Of a stretch of 64,000 nucleotides of DNA, positions 25,131 to 33,222 are shown piece after piece. The notes below the pieces were generated by a model. It was not told where the DNA came from. It made no database searches and saw only the letters and a list, made by a program, of their open reading frames with translations. Positions within the stretch are counted from its first letter, which is position 1. Each line of letters opens with the position of its first letter. Made by a program: the position numbers and the translations under genes. Source of the stretch: Ulvibacterium sp965248315 (GTDB lineage Bacteria; Bacteroidota; Bacteroidia; Flavobacteriales; Flavobacteriaceae); the NCBI RefSeq assembly GCF_965248315.1, contig NZ_CBDFIX010000002.1, positions 372,001 to 436,000 on the forward strand, given 5' to 3'.

Positions 25131-25601
25131 CTAGAAAGGGAGGTCGTCTTCCGGTTCCGGCTCACTCACATGAGCGGTATTTTCAACGGGCTTTGTTCCG
25201 GGGTTGCCGGAAATTGGTCTTTGTTCCTGAGGAGTATTGGATTGTGCATTGGACATACTTTCGCTTTTAGTGGAAAGAAAGGTGAAATCCTGGACCTGTA
25301 TTTCCGTAGAATACCGGGTATTACCATCTTCACCTTGCCATTGGCGCGTTTTTAATCGACCTTCCACATATATTTTATCTCCTTTACTCAAGTATTTTTC
25401 GCAAATCTCAGCAGCCTTGTTCCGAACAACAATATTATGCCATTCCGTATTGGTCACCTTTTCTCCGGTTTGTCTATTGGTGTATGTCTCGTTGGTGGCA
25501 ATTGGAAACCTCCCTATGCAACCCCCTCCTTCAAAATAGTGCATTTTAACTTCATCGCCCAAATGCCCTATCAACATTACTTTATTCAATGTTCCACTCA
25601 T
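25131..25601 (-). CDS. ssb: single-stranded DNA-binding protein
   Basis: The 156-residue protein binds single-stranded DNA during replication, repair and recombination. The OB fold covers residues 1-107 (MSGTLNKVMLIGHLGDEVKMHYFEGGGCIGRFPIATNE, then NTEWHNIVV, KGDKIYVEGRLKTRQW). A disordered Gln/Pro/Ser-rich linker leads to the acidic tip EPEPEDDLPF, the docking site for partner proteins. It sits between mutY and gldE on the same strand, as in other Flavobacteriaceae. Confidence 0.97.
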   Translation of the reverse strand: MSGTLNKVMLIGHLGDEVKMHYFEGGGCIGRFPIATNETYTNRQTGEKVTNTEWHNIVVRNKAAEICEKYLSKGDKIYVEGRLKTRQWQGEDGNTRYSTEIQVQDFTFLSTKSESMSNAQSNTPQEQRPISGNPGTKPVENTAHVSEPEPEDDLPF

Positions 25602-25629
25602 GCTCTTGTAATATGTTTTTTGATTGAAA

Positions 25630-26676
25630 TCAAAAATACGAATTTTTGAATGCTTTTATGAAATCCGAAATTAAAACCGGAACGGGATAACTTTCCAAGT
25701 CTTCCAATGAAATACCGTTCTTAAGTTCAACTTTACTCTCTATGATCCAAAATCTTGTATATAGATGTTGGTGTGAAAGTTTGTGCACTATCAATGATTC
25801 ATTATACAAAAGTAATCGAAAGGAATCATCATCGGTTACCATTTCCTTTAACTTCTTCCTAACCTCTTTATCGTTTAATTCGTTTTCCGACTCCAAAAGA
25901 GGGAATTCCCAAAGGTTTTGCCATATTCCTTTTCCCCTTCGCTGATTCAATATCGTTTTATTATTTGGGTCCAGCCATACCAGATAATTGAAATTTCTTT
26001 TTCTAACCTTGGTTTTGTTTTCTTTTATGGGTAGTGTTTGTACTAAGTTCTTTTCCAATGCCACGCAGCTCTCGTTTAATGGGCAAAGCAGGCAATATGG
26101 TTTTTTGGGAGCACATTGTATGGCCCCGAATTCCATAATCCCCTGATTATAGTCCCTAATATTTTTCCGGTCCATGACTTCCCCGGCCAACTGCTTAAAA
26201 TATTTTACCCCTTTTGTACTGTTGATGGGCATGGCTACCCCGAAATGACGTGCAAGGACGCGATATACGTTTCCATCCACCACGGGCTGAGGCTCATCAA
26301 AACAAATGGAAGCTATGGCACTGGCCGTATAATCCCCAACACCCTTAAGCTTTAAAAGTTCATTATAGGAATTAGGGAAATGACCATCATACTCGCTTAC
26401 CACGATCTTAGCCGTCGCATGCAGATTGCGCGCTCTGGAATAATACCCTAATCCCTGCCAGAGTTTCAAAACCCTTTCTTCTGATGCATTGGCCAAATCT
26501 TGTACATTGGGAAAATTTTCAATGAATTTTAAATAATAGGGTTTCCCTTGTACTACACGGGTTTGTTGAAGAATGATTTCCGAAAGCCAAATTTTATAGG
26601 GATCCCGTGTACTTCTCCAAGGCAAGCTTCGTTTATTTTCTGAATACCAATGAAGGATTTTTTGGGAAAAAGACAT
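25630..26676 (-). CDS. mutY: A/G-specific adenine DNA glycosylase
   Basis: MutY removes adenine paired with 8-oxoguanine. The 348-residue protein has the HhH-GPD core with L-Q-Q-T-R-V near 38, the helix-hairpin-helix LKGVGDYTASAIASICF and the catalytic Asp in QPVVDGNVYRVLAR. The [4Fe-4S] loop is C-x6-C-x2-C-x5-C (QCAPKKPYCLLCPLNESC). The C-terminal third is the NUDIX-like domain that recognises 8-oxoG. It heads the minus-strand mutY-ssb-gldE-gldD group and is divergent from the HU gene. Confidence 0.97.
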   Translation of the reverse strand: MSFSQKILHWYSENKRSLPWRSTRDPYKIWLSEIILQQTRVVQGKPYYLKFIENFPNVQDLANASEERVLKLWQGLGYYSRARNLHATAKIVVSEYDGHFPNSYNELLKLKGVGDYTASAIASICFDEPQPVVDGNVYRVLARHFGVAMPINSTKGVKYFKQLAGEVMDRKNIRDYNQGIMEFGAIQCAPKKPYCLLCPLNESCVALEKNLVQTLPIKENKTKVRKRNFNYLVWLDPNNKTILNQRRGKGIWQNLWEFPLLESENELNDKEVRKKLKEMVTDDDSFRLLLYNESLIVHKLSHQHLYTRFWIIESKVELKNGISLEDLESYPVPVLISDFIKAFKNSYF

Positions 26677-26695
26677 CTATGCAAATACTAATGTG

Positions 26696-26703
26696 CAAAA
26701 GTA
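26696..26703 (-). promoter_or_regulatory. -7 element TACTTTTG upstream of mutY
   Basis: On the minus strand TACTTTTG fits TAnnTTTG and lies 19 bp before the mutY ATG. There is no clear -33 TTG. Confidence 0.4.
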
Positions 26704-26757
26704 GCTGTTTATATACTTAAAATTAGCTCGTTAAGGGGAAAGATTCAATTTAATTTA

Positions 26758-26765
26758 TATATTTG
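26758..26765 (+). promoter_or_regulatory. -7 element TATATTTG of the HU gene
   Basis: An exact and most common form of TAnnTTTG lies 38 bp before the HU ATG. The -33 position carries no perfect TTG. Confidence 0.55.
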
Positions 26766-26803
26766 CAAGCCGAAAAAACATACTGAAAATCTAATTATTA
26801 AAG

Positions 26804-27094
26804 ATGACGAAAGCGGAAATTGTTGCGAAAATCTCAGACAAACTGGGAATTGAAAAGGGAGATGTCCAAGCCACTGTAGAATCCTTTATGGAAGAAGTGA
26901 AATCCTCGTTGGAAAGTGGGGACAATGTTTACTTGAGAGGTTTTGGAAGTTTTATTATCAAGACTAGAGCCGAAAAAACAGGCAGAAATATCTCCAAAAA
27001 TACCACTATTAAGATACCGGCCCACAACATTCCGGCATTCAAGCCCGCCAAGGTTTTTGTAGAAGGGGTTAAAAGTAACGTTCAAGTTAAATAA
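26804..27094 (+). CDS. HU-type DNA-binding protein
   Basis: The 96-residue nucleoid protein begins MTKAEIVAKISDKLGIEKGDVQATVESFMEEVKSSL. It carries the HU/IHF beta-arm signature GFGSFIIKTRAEKTGRN followed by I-P-A-H-N-I-P-A-F-K-P-A-K. It bends DNA without strong sequence preference, probably as a homodimer. The tail VEGVKSNVQVK is slightly longer than in E. coli HU. The tiny ribosome-type gene follows 25 bp downstream and a terminator closes the unit. Confidence 0.95.
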   Translation: MTKAEIVAKISDKLGIEKGDVQATVESFMEEVKSSLESGDNVYLRGFGSFIIKTRAEKTGRNISKNTTIKIPAHNIPAFKPAKVFVEGVKSNVQVK

Positions 27095-27105
27095 CATATT
27101 CAATT

Positions 27106-27114
27106 AAAAGGAGA
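27106..27114 (+). promoter_or_regulatory. strong Shine-Dalgarno sequence of the 29-residue gene
   Basis: AAAAGGAGA lies six bases from the ATG at 27120. Bacteroidota ribosomes normally hide the anti-Shine-Dalgarno, and no other annotated gene in this window shows such a clear site except the upstream ORF of rplU. Confidence 0.7.
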
Positions 27115-27119
27115 ACTTT

Positions 27120-27209
27120 ATGCCGAGTGGTAAAAAACGAAAAAGACATAAGGTTGCTACCCATAAACGCAAAAAGCGGAGGAGAGCAAACCGACACAAG
27201 AAAAAGTAG
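27120..27209 (+). CDS. 29-residue highly basic ribosome-associated-type protein (COX24/AURKAIP1, mS38-like)
   Basis: ATG 27120 opens 29 codons. The product starts MPSGKKRKRHKVATHKRKKR and consists almost wholly of Lys, Arg and His. This conserved flavobacterial miniprotein carries the COX24/AURKAIP1 motif, the family that includes mitochondrial ribosomal small-subunit protein mS38 and bacterial bS22-like peptides. It is expected to bind 16S rRNA. Unlike nearly all neighbours it has a strong Shine-Dalgarno sequence (AAAAGGAGA at 27106-27114, six bases between GGAG and ATG). It lies between the HU gene and rng, and the terminator hairpin overlaps its stop codon. Confidence 0.85.
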   Translation: MPSGKKRKRHKVATHKRKKRRRANRHKKK

Positions 27210-27227
27210 TTTTTGCAACTACTTTTT
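27201..27227 (+). terminator. terminator after the 29-residue gene
   Basis: AAAAAGTAGTT and AACTACTTTTT pair perfectly around TTTGC. The left arm contains the stop codon TAG of the small gene. Confidence 0.75.
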
Positions 27228-27353
27228 CATTTTAATACGTTCATTGACATAGAAATTCCCAAAAGAATTTCGACGGGTTTGTACAACCTGTTTTAATAAT
27301 TGTTCAATCAGCATATCCGCTATTTTGTAAGGATGTGCTATAAATAAAATCAG

Positions 27354-28901
27354 GTGAATAGAGAATTAATCGTAAGATCTAGTTCCGATGCCGTCGATTT
27401 TGCCCTGTTAAAGGATGGAAAGCTCACCGAATTGCACAAAGAAGAGGACAACAACGATTTTTCCGTTGGAGACATCTTTTTAGCCAAGGTGCGTAAGCCC
27501 GTAACCGGCCTCAATGCCGCATTTGTAAATGTAGGTTATGAAAAGGATGCATTTTTGCACTACCATGACCTGGGTCCGCAGCTCTCTTCCATGCTAAAGT
27601 TTATCAAAAAGGTAAGCACTGGAAAACTAAGAGACTTCTCCCTCAAAAACTTTCCATTTGAAAAGGACATTGACAAACATGGTAGCATAAACGATGTTAT
27701 CAAAGCCAATCAATCCTTGTTGGTGCAAATTGTTAAGGAGCCTATTTCCACCAAAGGCCCAAGGATAAGTTCCGAACTTTCCATAGCCGGACGATATCTG
27801 GTAATGGTTCCTTTCTCCGATCGTGTTTCCGTCTCTCAAAAGATAGGGAGCAACGAGGAAAAGGATAGGCTTAAGAGGCTTGTAAAGAGCATTAAGCCCA
27901 AAGGTTTCGGGGTTATAATCCGCACAGTGGCAGAAGGCAAAAAAGTGGCAGAACTGGACAAAGATTTAGAAAACTTGCTGAACAAATGGTCGGCAATGTG
28001 TAAAAAATTGTACAGAGCGCGAACACCCTCAAAAGTATTGGTAGAACTCAATAGGGCCTCAAGTATACTGCGGGATGTTTTCAATGATTCCTTTACAGGA
28101 ATACATGTTGATGACGAAACGCTCTACGGACAAATTCAGGATTACGTACAGGAAATTGCATCAGGAAAGGAATCCATTGTAAAGCTCTATAATTCGTCCG
28201 TTCCCATTTTCGAAAAATTTGGAATAGAACGGCAAATTAAAACTTCCTTTGGCAGAACGGCCTCTATGAGTAAAGGAGCTTATCTGATCATAGAGCATAC
28301 GGAAGCTTTGCACGTCATTGACGTGAACAGTGGCAACCGATCTAACAAAGCCAAAAATCAGGAGGATACGGCCTTGGAGGTAAACCTTTTGGCTGCTTCG
28401 GAAATTGCAAGACAACTACGTTTGCGAGATATGGGTGGCATAATTGTGGTAGACTTCATTGACATGGTAAAGGCCCCGCATAGACGCAAGCTTTTTGACC
28501 ATCTAAGAGACGAAATGAAGGACGACAGGGCCAAGCATAAGATTTTGCCTCCTAGTAAATTTGGTCTTGTCCAAATAACAAGGCAACGCGTAAGGCCGGA
28601 AATGAATATCAAGACTACCGAGGAAAATCCCAATGGCAGTGGTCAAGAGGTTGAAGCCCCGATAGTTTTGATAGACAGGATAAATTCCGATTTGGAAAAA
28701 CTTCTGAAAGGGCCGGCAAAGGATAACAGCATTACGCTGAATATTCATCCATTTATTGCTGCATACCTTTCCAAAGGTTTTCCATCCATCCGTTCCAAGT
28801 GGTTCTTGGAACACAAAAAATGGATAAAAATACAACCGAGAGATGCTTATACGTACCTAGAGTATCGTTTTAAAAATAAAGACGGTAAAACCATTTATTA
28901 A
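27354..28901 (+). CDS. rng: ribonuclease G (RNase E/G family)
   Basis: The 515-residue endoribonuclease trims rRNA and initiates mRNA decay. I keep the GTG start at 27354, because the N-terminus it gives (MNRELIVRSSSDAVDFALLKDGKLTEL) matches family members and no nearby ATG does. The protein has an S1 domain (about 35-120, with NAAFVNVGYEKDAFLHYHDLGP), the RNase H-like catalytic half with HVIDVNSGNRS and a second acidic site IIVVDFIDM. The segment HKILPPSKFGLVQITRQRVRPE is also conserved. The Zn-link cysteine pair of E. coli RNase E is not evident. Both sides have terminators, so it is its own unit. A variant promoter (TTG-N18-TATTTTGT) may lie just upstream. Confidence 0.95.
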   Translation: MNRELIVRSSSDAVDFALLKDGKLTELHKEEDNNDFSVGDIFLAKVRKPVTGLNAAFVNVGYEKDAFLHYHDLGPQLSSMLKFIKKVSTGKLRDFSLKNFPFEKDIDKHGSINDVIKANQSLLVQIVKEPISTKGPRISSELSIAGRYLVMVPFSDRVSVSQKIGSNEEKDRLKRLVKSIKPKGFGVIIRTVAEGKKVAELDKDLENLLNKWSAMCKKLYRARTPSKVLVELNRASSILRDVFNDSFTGIHVDDETLYGQIQDYVQEIASGKESIVKLYNSSVPIFEKFGIERQIKTSFGRTASMSKGAYLIIEHTEALHVIDVNSGNRSNKAKNQEDTALEVNLLAASEIARQLRLRDMGGIIVVDFIDMVKAPHRRKLFDHLRDEMKDDRAKHKILPPSKFGLVQITRQRVRPEMNIKTTEENPNGSGQEVEAPIVLIDRINSDLEKLLKGPAKDNSITLNIHPFIAAYLSKGFPSIRSKWFLEHKKWIKIQPRDAYTYLEYRFKNKDGKTIY

Positions 28902-28931
28902 AAAAGCGACCCCAGTTTGGGGTCGCTTTTT
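28901..28931 (+). terminator. terminator of rng
   Basis: AAAAAGCGACCCC and GGGGTCGCTTTTT pair perfectly around AGTTT, followed by more T. It starts in the stop codon of rng. Confidence 0.88.
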
Positions 28932-28947
28932 TTGTTTGCTATTTTTG
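28917..28947 (+). promoter_or_regulatory. recX promoter nested in the rng terminator
   Basis: TTG (28917-28919, spanning the terminator loop and right arm), a 20-base spacer and TATTTTTG (28940-28947) fit the Bacteroidota promoter. The -7 element ends four bases before the recX ATG, so the mRNA would be leaderless or nearly so. Confidence 0.6.
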
Positions 28948-28951
28948 TTCA

Positions 28952-29437
28952 ATGCCTTTTAGCCATGCCAATACCCTATCCGAAGCTACCAAAAAAATAG
29001 AGCGTTATTGTGCCTACCGGGAGCGCTGTCATAAAGAAGTGGTATCCAAATTAAAAGAAATGCATATGATTCCCGAGGCCATAGACCAAATTGTGGCTCA
29101 CTTGATCTCAGAGAACTACCTCAACGAGGAACGTTTTGCGAAAAGCTTTGCCCGAGGAAAGTTTATCATAAAAAAATGGGGAAGAAACCGTATCATAAGA
29201 GAACTGAAACTGCGCAATATTTCCAGGTACAATATACAAACGGCACTCCAGGAAATTGATGAGGAGGACTATCAAAAAACCTTGGATACCTTAGCAAAAA
29301 AAAGGGCAGGACAGTTGACTGGAAAAAGTATTCAGGAAAAACAGAAAAAACTGGCAGATTACCTGCTCTATCGAGGTTGGGAGAACCAGCTTGTTTATGA
29401 TAAGATCCAAACCTTGTTAAAAGAACATCACCTTTAA
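28952..29437 (+). CDS. recX: regulatory protein RecX
   Basis: RecX modulates RecA filaments. The 161-residue all-helical protein shows the family's three-helix repeats: RYCAYRERCHKEVVSKLKEM, then LISENYLNEERFAKSFARGKF, then KKWGRNRIIRELKLRNIS, and the closing LADYLLYRGWENQLVYDKI. Its length is normal. recA is not in the window. The gene begins 15 bp after the rng terminator with its own promoter. The downstream gene is convergent. Confidence 0.93.
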   Translation: MPFSHANTLSEATKKIERYCAYRERCHKEVVSKLKEMHMIPEAIDQIVAHLISENYLNEERFAKSFARGKFIIKKWGRNRIIRELKLRNISRYNIQTALQEIDEEDYQKTLDTLAKKRAGQLTGKSIQEKQKKLADYLLYRGWENQLVYDKIQTLLKEHHL

Positions 29438-29496
29438 CATTTGGCAGAGAATTCATTCAACCAAAGTTTAACCCTATTTAAAAATTGCATCGGAAC

Positions 29497-30357
29497 TTAT
29501 ATACGAATGCGCTTGTTAGTCTCATGAATGGCTTCTTCATTCTTCCAATCTATCCACTTTTGACCTTTAAGCTTGCGCATTAAGCCATCATAATGGCGCA
29601 TTATGAGGATGTTGTAAATAGCCCTAGAAACATTCCTGGGGTTACGCGCCATAGCCCTTAGGCTCATAGAAAATCCAGGGGTGAGATATTTCATGTAATG
29701 CCAATATCCCTCAGGCATATAAAGCACTTCGCCGTGATTTAAACTTGTCCTATAACCCGTCGCATGTTTCAAGGCCGGCCATTTTTCAAAATCTGGATTG
29801 GAAAAATCAATGCTTTCATGCGTAATCAAGGAATGTGGAATTTTATAGAGATACTTGGTTTCCTTCCTTGAAAAAAGGATACAGTCCTTTTGACCTTCAA
29901 AGTGAAAATGGAAGATATTGGCCAAATCTATATCATAATGCATAAAGGTATGGGAATCCCTTCCGCCGAAAAAAAGCATGGGCAGACCTTTCATGAATCG
30001 AAGCCCCAAGTCGGGATAATCGAAGTCATCCTGAAGTTCAGGAATCTCCTTTAGGATATTCCAAAGAAAAATGCGGTACTTCGTAGGCGTTGTTTTCAAT
30101 AAGTCAATATAATCCGACATATTCATCCGTGCATGCGGCTCGTTAAATCCGTCTTTGTGATGCACGGGCCTGTCATCATATAAAGGAACTATCTTATCCC
30201 TTGCAACCTTCCGCATATACTCCAGATTCCATTTGGAATACGCGGGCCAGCCAAGTGTACATTCCTCAATGACAACCGGTTTTTGGGGTTTAAAATAGGT
30301 TTCCATAAACTCTTTTTTGGTAAGAGTTTTAGCTCTGGGGATGTCCTTTAATTCCAA
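29497..30357 (-). CDS. cupin-like (JmjC-type) Fe(II)/2-oxoglutarate oxygenase family protein
   Basis: The 286-residue cytoplasmic protein matches the Cupin_8/JmjC-like group. The early segment KPVVIEECTLGWPAYSKWNLEYMR leads to a core with THTFMHYDIDLANIFHFHFEGQKDCILFSR, where His-x-Asp (HYD) supplies two iron ligands. The distal histidine lies in HGEVLYMPEGYWHYMKYL. These are the three metal ligands of an active oxygenase. Family members hydroxylate proteins, including ribosomal ones, or small molecules; the substrate here is unknown. It is encoded 78 bp downstream of bioB on the same strand but has its own possible -7 element (TACCTTTG at 30381-30388). Confidence 0.85.
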   Translation of the reverse strand: MELKDIPRAKTLTKKEFMETYFKPQKPVVIEECTLGWPAYSKWNLEYMRKVARDKIVPLYDDRPVHHKDGFNEPHARMNMSDYIDLLKTTPTKYRIFLWNILKEIPELQDDFDYPDLGLRFMKGLPMLFFGGRDSHTFMHYDIDLANIFHFHFEGQKDCILFSRKETKYLYKIPHSLITHESIDFSNPDFEKWPALKHATGYRTSLNHGEVLYMPEGYWHYMKYLTPGFSMSLRAMARNPRNVSRAIYNILIMRHYDGLMRKLKGQKWIDWKNEEAIHETNKRIRI

Positions 30358-30380
30358 CGGTATTCAGGTTATTTAAACAT

Positions 30381-30388
30381 CAAAGGTA
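30381..30388 (-). promoter_or_regulatory. -7 element TACCTTTG upstream of the cupin-like gene
   Basis: On the minus strand TACCTTTG fits TAnnTTTG, 23 bp before the ATG and after the bioB stop. No -33 TTG lies at the usual distance. Confidence 0.35.
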
Positions 30389-30435
30389 AAAAACCTTACA
30401 AAATGCTTTCCTAAAATTAACCTTTGATTAAGAGA

Positions 30436-31530
30436 CTACTGGGGAATTTTTGACTTCGCTTTTGCAGCTTCATTACGTTCAATGGTATGTCCGGGACGTG
30501 TCCATTTAGGCTTTTCGCCCAAGCCCTGTAGCATTGAATCCGAGGCCTCAACGGTCTCTGGCTGATTATGCTTTTCAAAGGGTTTCTGACTGTTGAGTCC
30601 AAGCAAGGCGAACATTTCCATATCCTCGTTTACATCCGGGTTTGGTGTGGTCAAGAGTTTATCTCCGGCAAAAATTGAATTGGCCCCGGCAAAGAAACAA
30701 AGTGCCTGCCCTTCCCTACTCATTTGGGTACGGCCCGCCGAAAGTCGCACTTGGGTCTCGGGCATTACAATTCGCGTGGCGGCAACCATACGTACCATAT
30801 CCCAAATGGCCACTGGTTCTATATCCTCCATAGGAGTCCCTTCCACAGCCACCAATGCGTTTATGGGTACGGATTCCGGTTGAGGGTTTAAAGAAGACAA
30901 CGCAACGAGCATCCCGGCACGATCCTCCAATTTTTCCCCCATACCAATAATACCCCCGCTACATACCGTAACATTACTTTTTCTAACATTATCTATAGTC
31001 TCTAAACGGTCTTCAAAGGCACGTGTTGAGATGACGTCTTTATAGTAATCTTCAGAAGTATCTAAATTATGGTTGTAGGCGTACAGTCCGGCTTCCGCTA
31101 AACGTTTGGCTTGGTTTTCGGTAAGCATCCCCAAAGTACAACAGACTTCCATATCCAATTTGTTGATGGTACGCACCATTTCCAGCACTTGATCAAATTC
31201 AGGACCGTCCTTTACATTTCGCCACGCGGCTCCCATACAAACCCTTGAGCTTCCGGATTCCTTTGCCCGTAATGCCTGTGCCTTAACATGGGAAACGGAC
31301 ATAAGGTCATTCTTCTCAATATCCGTATGGTATCTAGCCGCTTGGGGACAATACCCACAATCCTCGGAACATCCGCCAGTTTTGATGGACAATAAAGTGG
31401 AAACTTGTACTGTATTGGGGTCGTGGTGTCTTCTATGTACCGTTGCCGCTTCATACAGCAATTCCATTAGCGGTTTGTTGTATATATTTAGAATTTCTTC
31501 CTTGGTCCAGTCATGTCTAGTATTGTTCAT
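30436..31530 (-). CDS. bioB: biotin synthase
   Basis: BioB inserts sulfur into dethiobiotin, the last biotin step. It is a 364-residue radical-SAM enzyme with the C-x3-C-x2-C cluster motif at Cys54, Cys58 and Cys61 (GGCSEDCGYC). The second-cluster region includes SRVCMGAAWRN, VCCTLGMLTE and YNHNLDTSEDYY, and RLSAGRTQMSREGQALCFFAGANSIF carries the Arg ligand. The C-terminus beyond about residue 325 is polar and a little longer than in E. coli BioB. It is separated from bioA by the flotillin/NfeD genes, so it has its own transcript. Confidence 0.98.
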   Translation of the reverse strand: MNNTRHDWTKEEILNIYNKPLMELLYEAATVHRRHHDPNTVQVSTLLSIKTGGCSEDCGYCPQAARYHTDIEKNDLMSVSHVKAQALRAKESGSSRVCMGAAWRNVKDGPEFDQVLEMVRTINKLDMEVCCTLGMLTENQAKRLAEAGLYAYNHNLDTSEDYYKDVISTRAFEDRLETIDNVRKSNVTVCSGGIIGMGEKLEDRAGMLVALSSLNPQPESVPINALVAVEGTPMEDIEPVAIWDMVRMVAATRIVMPETQVRLSAGRTQMSREGQALCFFAGANSIFAGDKLLTTPNPDVNEDMEMFALLGLNSQKPFEKHNQPETVEASDSMLQGLGEKPKWTRPGHTIERNEAAKAKSKIPQ

Positions 31531-31551
31531 AACATTGAATTATATCCGAAT

Positions 31552-31559
31552 CAAAATTA
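31552..31559 (-). promoter_or_regulatory. -7 element TAATTTTG upstream of bioB
   Basis: On the minus strand TAATTTTG fits TAnnTTTG, 21 bp before the bioB ATG. No -33 TTG at the right distance and no recognisable BirA operator were found. Confidence 0.4.
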
Positions 31560-31625
31560 GCGAATTAAAATAAGCTGCTAAGGAACAACATCGGCATTGG
31601 CTAAAATATGATATTTGTTTGTTTT

Positions 31626-31679
31626 TTGGTCATCCTTTATTCAAAGAATTTAAGTGTATACCATATTCATGATGACCAA
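31626..31679. repeat. 9-bp inverted repeat between bioB and the flotillin gene
   Basis: TTGGTCATC (31626-31634) and GATGACCAA (31671-31679) flank 36 bases that contain a smaller palindrome ATTCAAAGAAT. It lies 96 bp after the flotillin stop and 96 bp before bioB. It may be a terminator-like fold or a regulator site. Confidence 0.4.
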
Positions 31680-31775
31680 GCCAACTACATATTTAACCCC
31701 AAAGGTTTTCTAACTTTTGAGGTCCTTCCTGGAGCTATACCAATTTCATGATCTAGTCCAAGTAAATCCTAACAT

Positions 31776-33218
31776 TTATTCCGTATCCTTGGTGTTTTTT
31801 TTTGGCTTTGTATTATTCTCTGTTTCAGAGGAGACTTCTTCACTATCCAGGGCTTTTCCCTTTAAATATTCAGGAAGCTGCATACCCGCCATATTGAACA
31901 TCTCTTGTAATGGAGGCACGGACTTATACATACTAGAAATGAAGTTAGCTGTTGAGCCCTTACCATCGGTAGTCTTGGCCCCCGAGTCCCATACAGTAAC
32001 CTTATCGATTTTAATATTCTTTATCGCCTCGGCCTGGGTTTTGACCAACTCTGGAAGCTTATCCGCTATCAATAAGAGTACCGCATCCTTTGGATCATTA
32101 CCAGCCGCCTTTACTATTTCATCCAAACCTTGAGCTTGTTTGGTCAATACTTCAAAAAGCCCTTGAGCTTCTGCCTGTGCCTTAAACAAAATAGCATCCG
32201 CTTCTCCACGGGCTTGTCGACGTATCTTCTCCGCTTCGGCCTCGGCATCAATCTCGACTTTCTTTTTATCAATTTCAGCAGGTACGACGATATCTGCAAT
32301 CTGCGAAGAGCGTTCGCGCTCTGCCCTTGCTATTTCTGCATCTTTTTCGGCCGCATAGGATTCTTCCAATGCCTTGGCCGATTGTACCTTTTCAGCGGCA
32401 ATGGCCGTGCGCTCGGCTTCTGCTTCACGTTGCCGTCGTAACGAATCGGAATTGGCCACATCTATTTTAGCTATATTCTCCCCTTCAACGGCCTGGGCAT
32501 TTGCAGCGGCTACCTGAGTACGCTCATCTTGCAGGGCATTGGCTTCACCAATGGAACCATCCCTATTCTTTTCCGCTACTGACTTACGAGCCGCATTTAT
32601 GGCATGGGCCGCAGCTTCTTTCCCCAGTGCTTCGATATAACCGGATTCATCAACAATGTCGGTAATATTTACATTAATTAATTTAAGCCCGACTTTCTTC
32701 AATTCCGACTCTACACTTTGTGAAATGTTAGTCAAGAATTTATCCCTATCCGAGTTAATCTCTTCAATATCCATTGAAGCTACAACCAAACGTAATTGTC
32801 CAAAGATAATTTCCTGGGCCAATTCCTGAATTTCATTTTGGCCAAGACCCAAAAGACGTTCGGCAGCATTCTGCATAATTCCAGGCTCGGTAGAAATACC
32901 AATGGTAAAACGTGAGGGTACGTTAACACGAATATTTTGTTTACTCAATGCATTTACCAAACTCACTTCAATAGAAATTGGAGTTAAATCCAAAAACTGA
33001 TAGTCCTGGATAACCGGCCAGATAAATGCAGCGCCACCATGAATACATTTGGCCGAACTGCCGCCACCCACTTTTCCGTAAACGACAAGGATACGATCAG
33101 ACGGACAGCGTTTATACCTTCGGATGAAGGAGATGATAATTATAAAAAAGAACAGAATGGCAAAGCCAATAGCTAATAAAGAGGCACTACCTCCCAATTG
33201 TAACGGTAATAGAAGCAT
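31776..33218 (-). CDS. flotillin-family SPFH membrane protein
   Basis: The 480-residue protein has one N-terminal transmembrane segment (about 10-30). An SPFH/Band-7 domain follows (about 45-200, GGSSAKCIHGGAAFIWPVIQDYQFLDL; NVPSRFTIGISTEPG), then a long Ala/Glu-rich coiled coil (about 215-370, with REAEAERTAIAAEKV and EIDAEAEAEKIRRQARGEADAI). The C-terminus includes the VTVWDSGAKTTDGKGSTANFI segment and a charged tail. Flotillins build membrane microdomain scaffolds. It lies four bases after the NfeD-like gene, the classical NfeD-SPFH pair. It sits within the biotin region but shows no link to biotin. Confidence 0.93.
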   Translation of the reverse strand: MLLLPLQLGGSASLLAIGFAILFFFIIIISFIRRYKRCPSDRILVVYGKVGGGSSAKCIHGGAAFIWPVIQDYQFLDLTPISIEVSLVNALSKQNIRVNVPSRFTIGISTEPGIMQNAAERLLGLGQNEIQELAQEIIFGQLRLVVASMDIEEINSDRDKFLTNISQSVESELKKVGLKLINVNITDIVDESGYIEALGKEAAAHAINAARKSVAEKNRDGSIGEANALQDERTQVAAANAQAVEGENIAKIDVANSDSLRRQREAEAERTAIAAEKVQSAKALEESYAAEKDAEIARAERERSSQIADIVVPAEIDKKKVEIDAEAEAEKIRRQARGEADAILFKAQAEAQGLFEVLTKQAQGLDEIVKAAGNDPKDAVLLLIADKLPELVKTQAEAIKNIKIDKVTVWDSGAKTTDGKGSTANFISSMYKSVPPLQEMFNMAGMQLPEYLKGKALDSEEVSSETENNTKPKKNTKDTE

Positions 33219-33222
33219 ATGG

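Noticed and set aside
24696..25355. 219-codon open frame on the plus strand across gldE and ssb
   Set aside because: It spans two real genes and their junction in antisense; no domain.
25617..25636. A/T-only hairpin between mutY and ssb as terminator
   Set aside because: The stem is almost entirely A-T and lacks a T-run in the direction of transcription; it overlaps the mutY stop, so readthrough into ssb is more likely.
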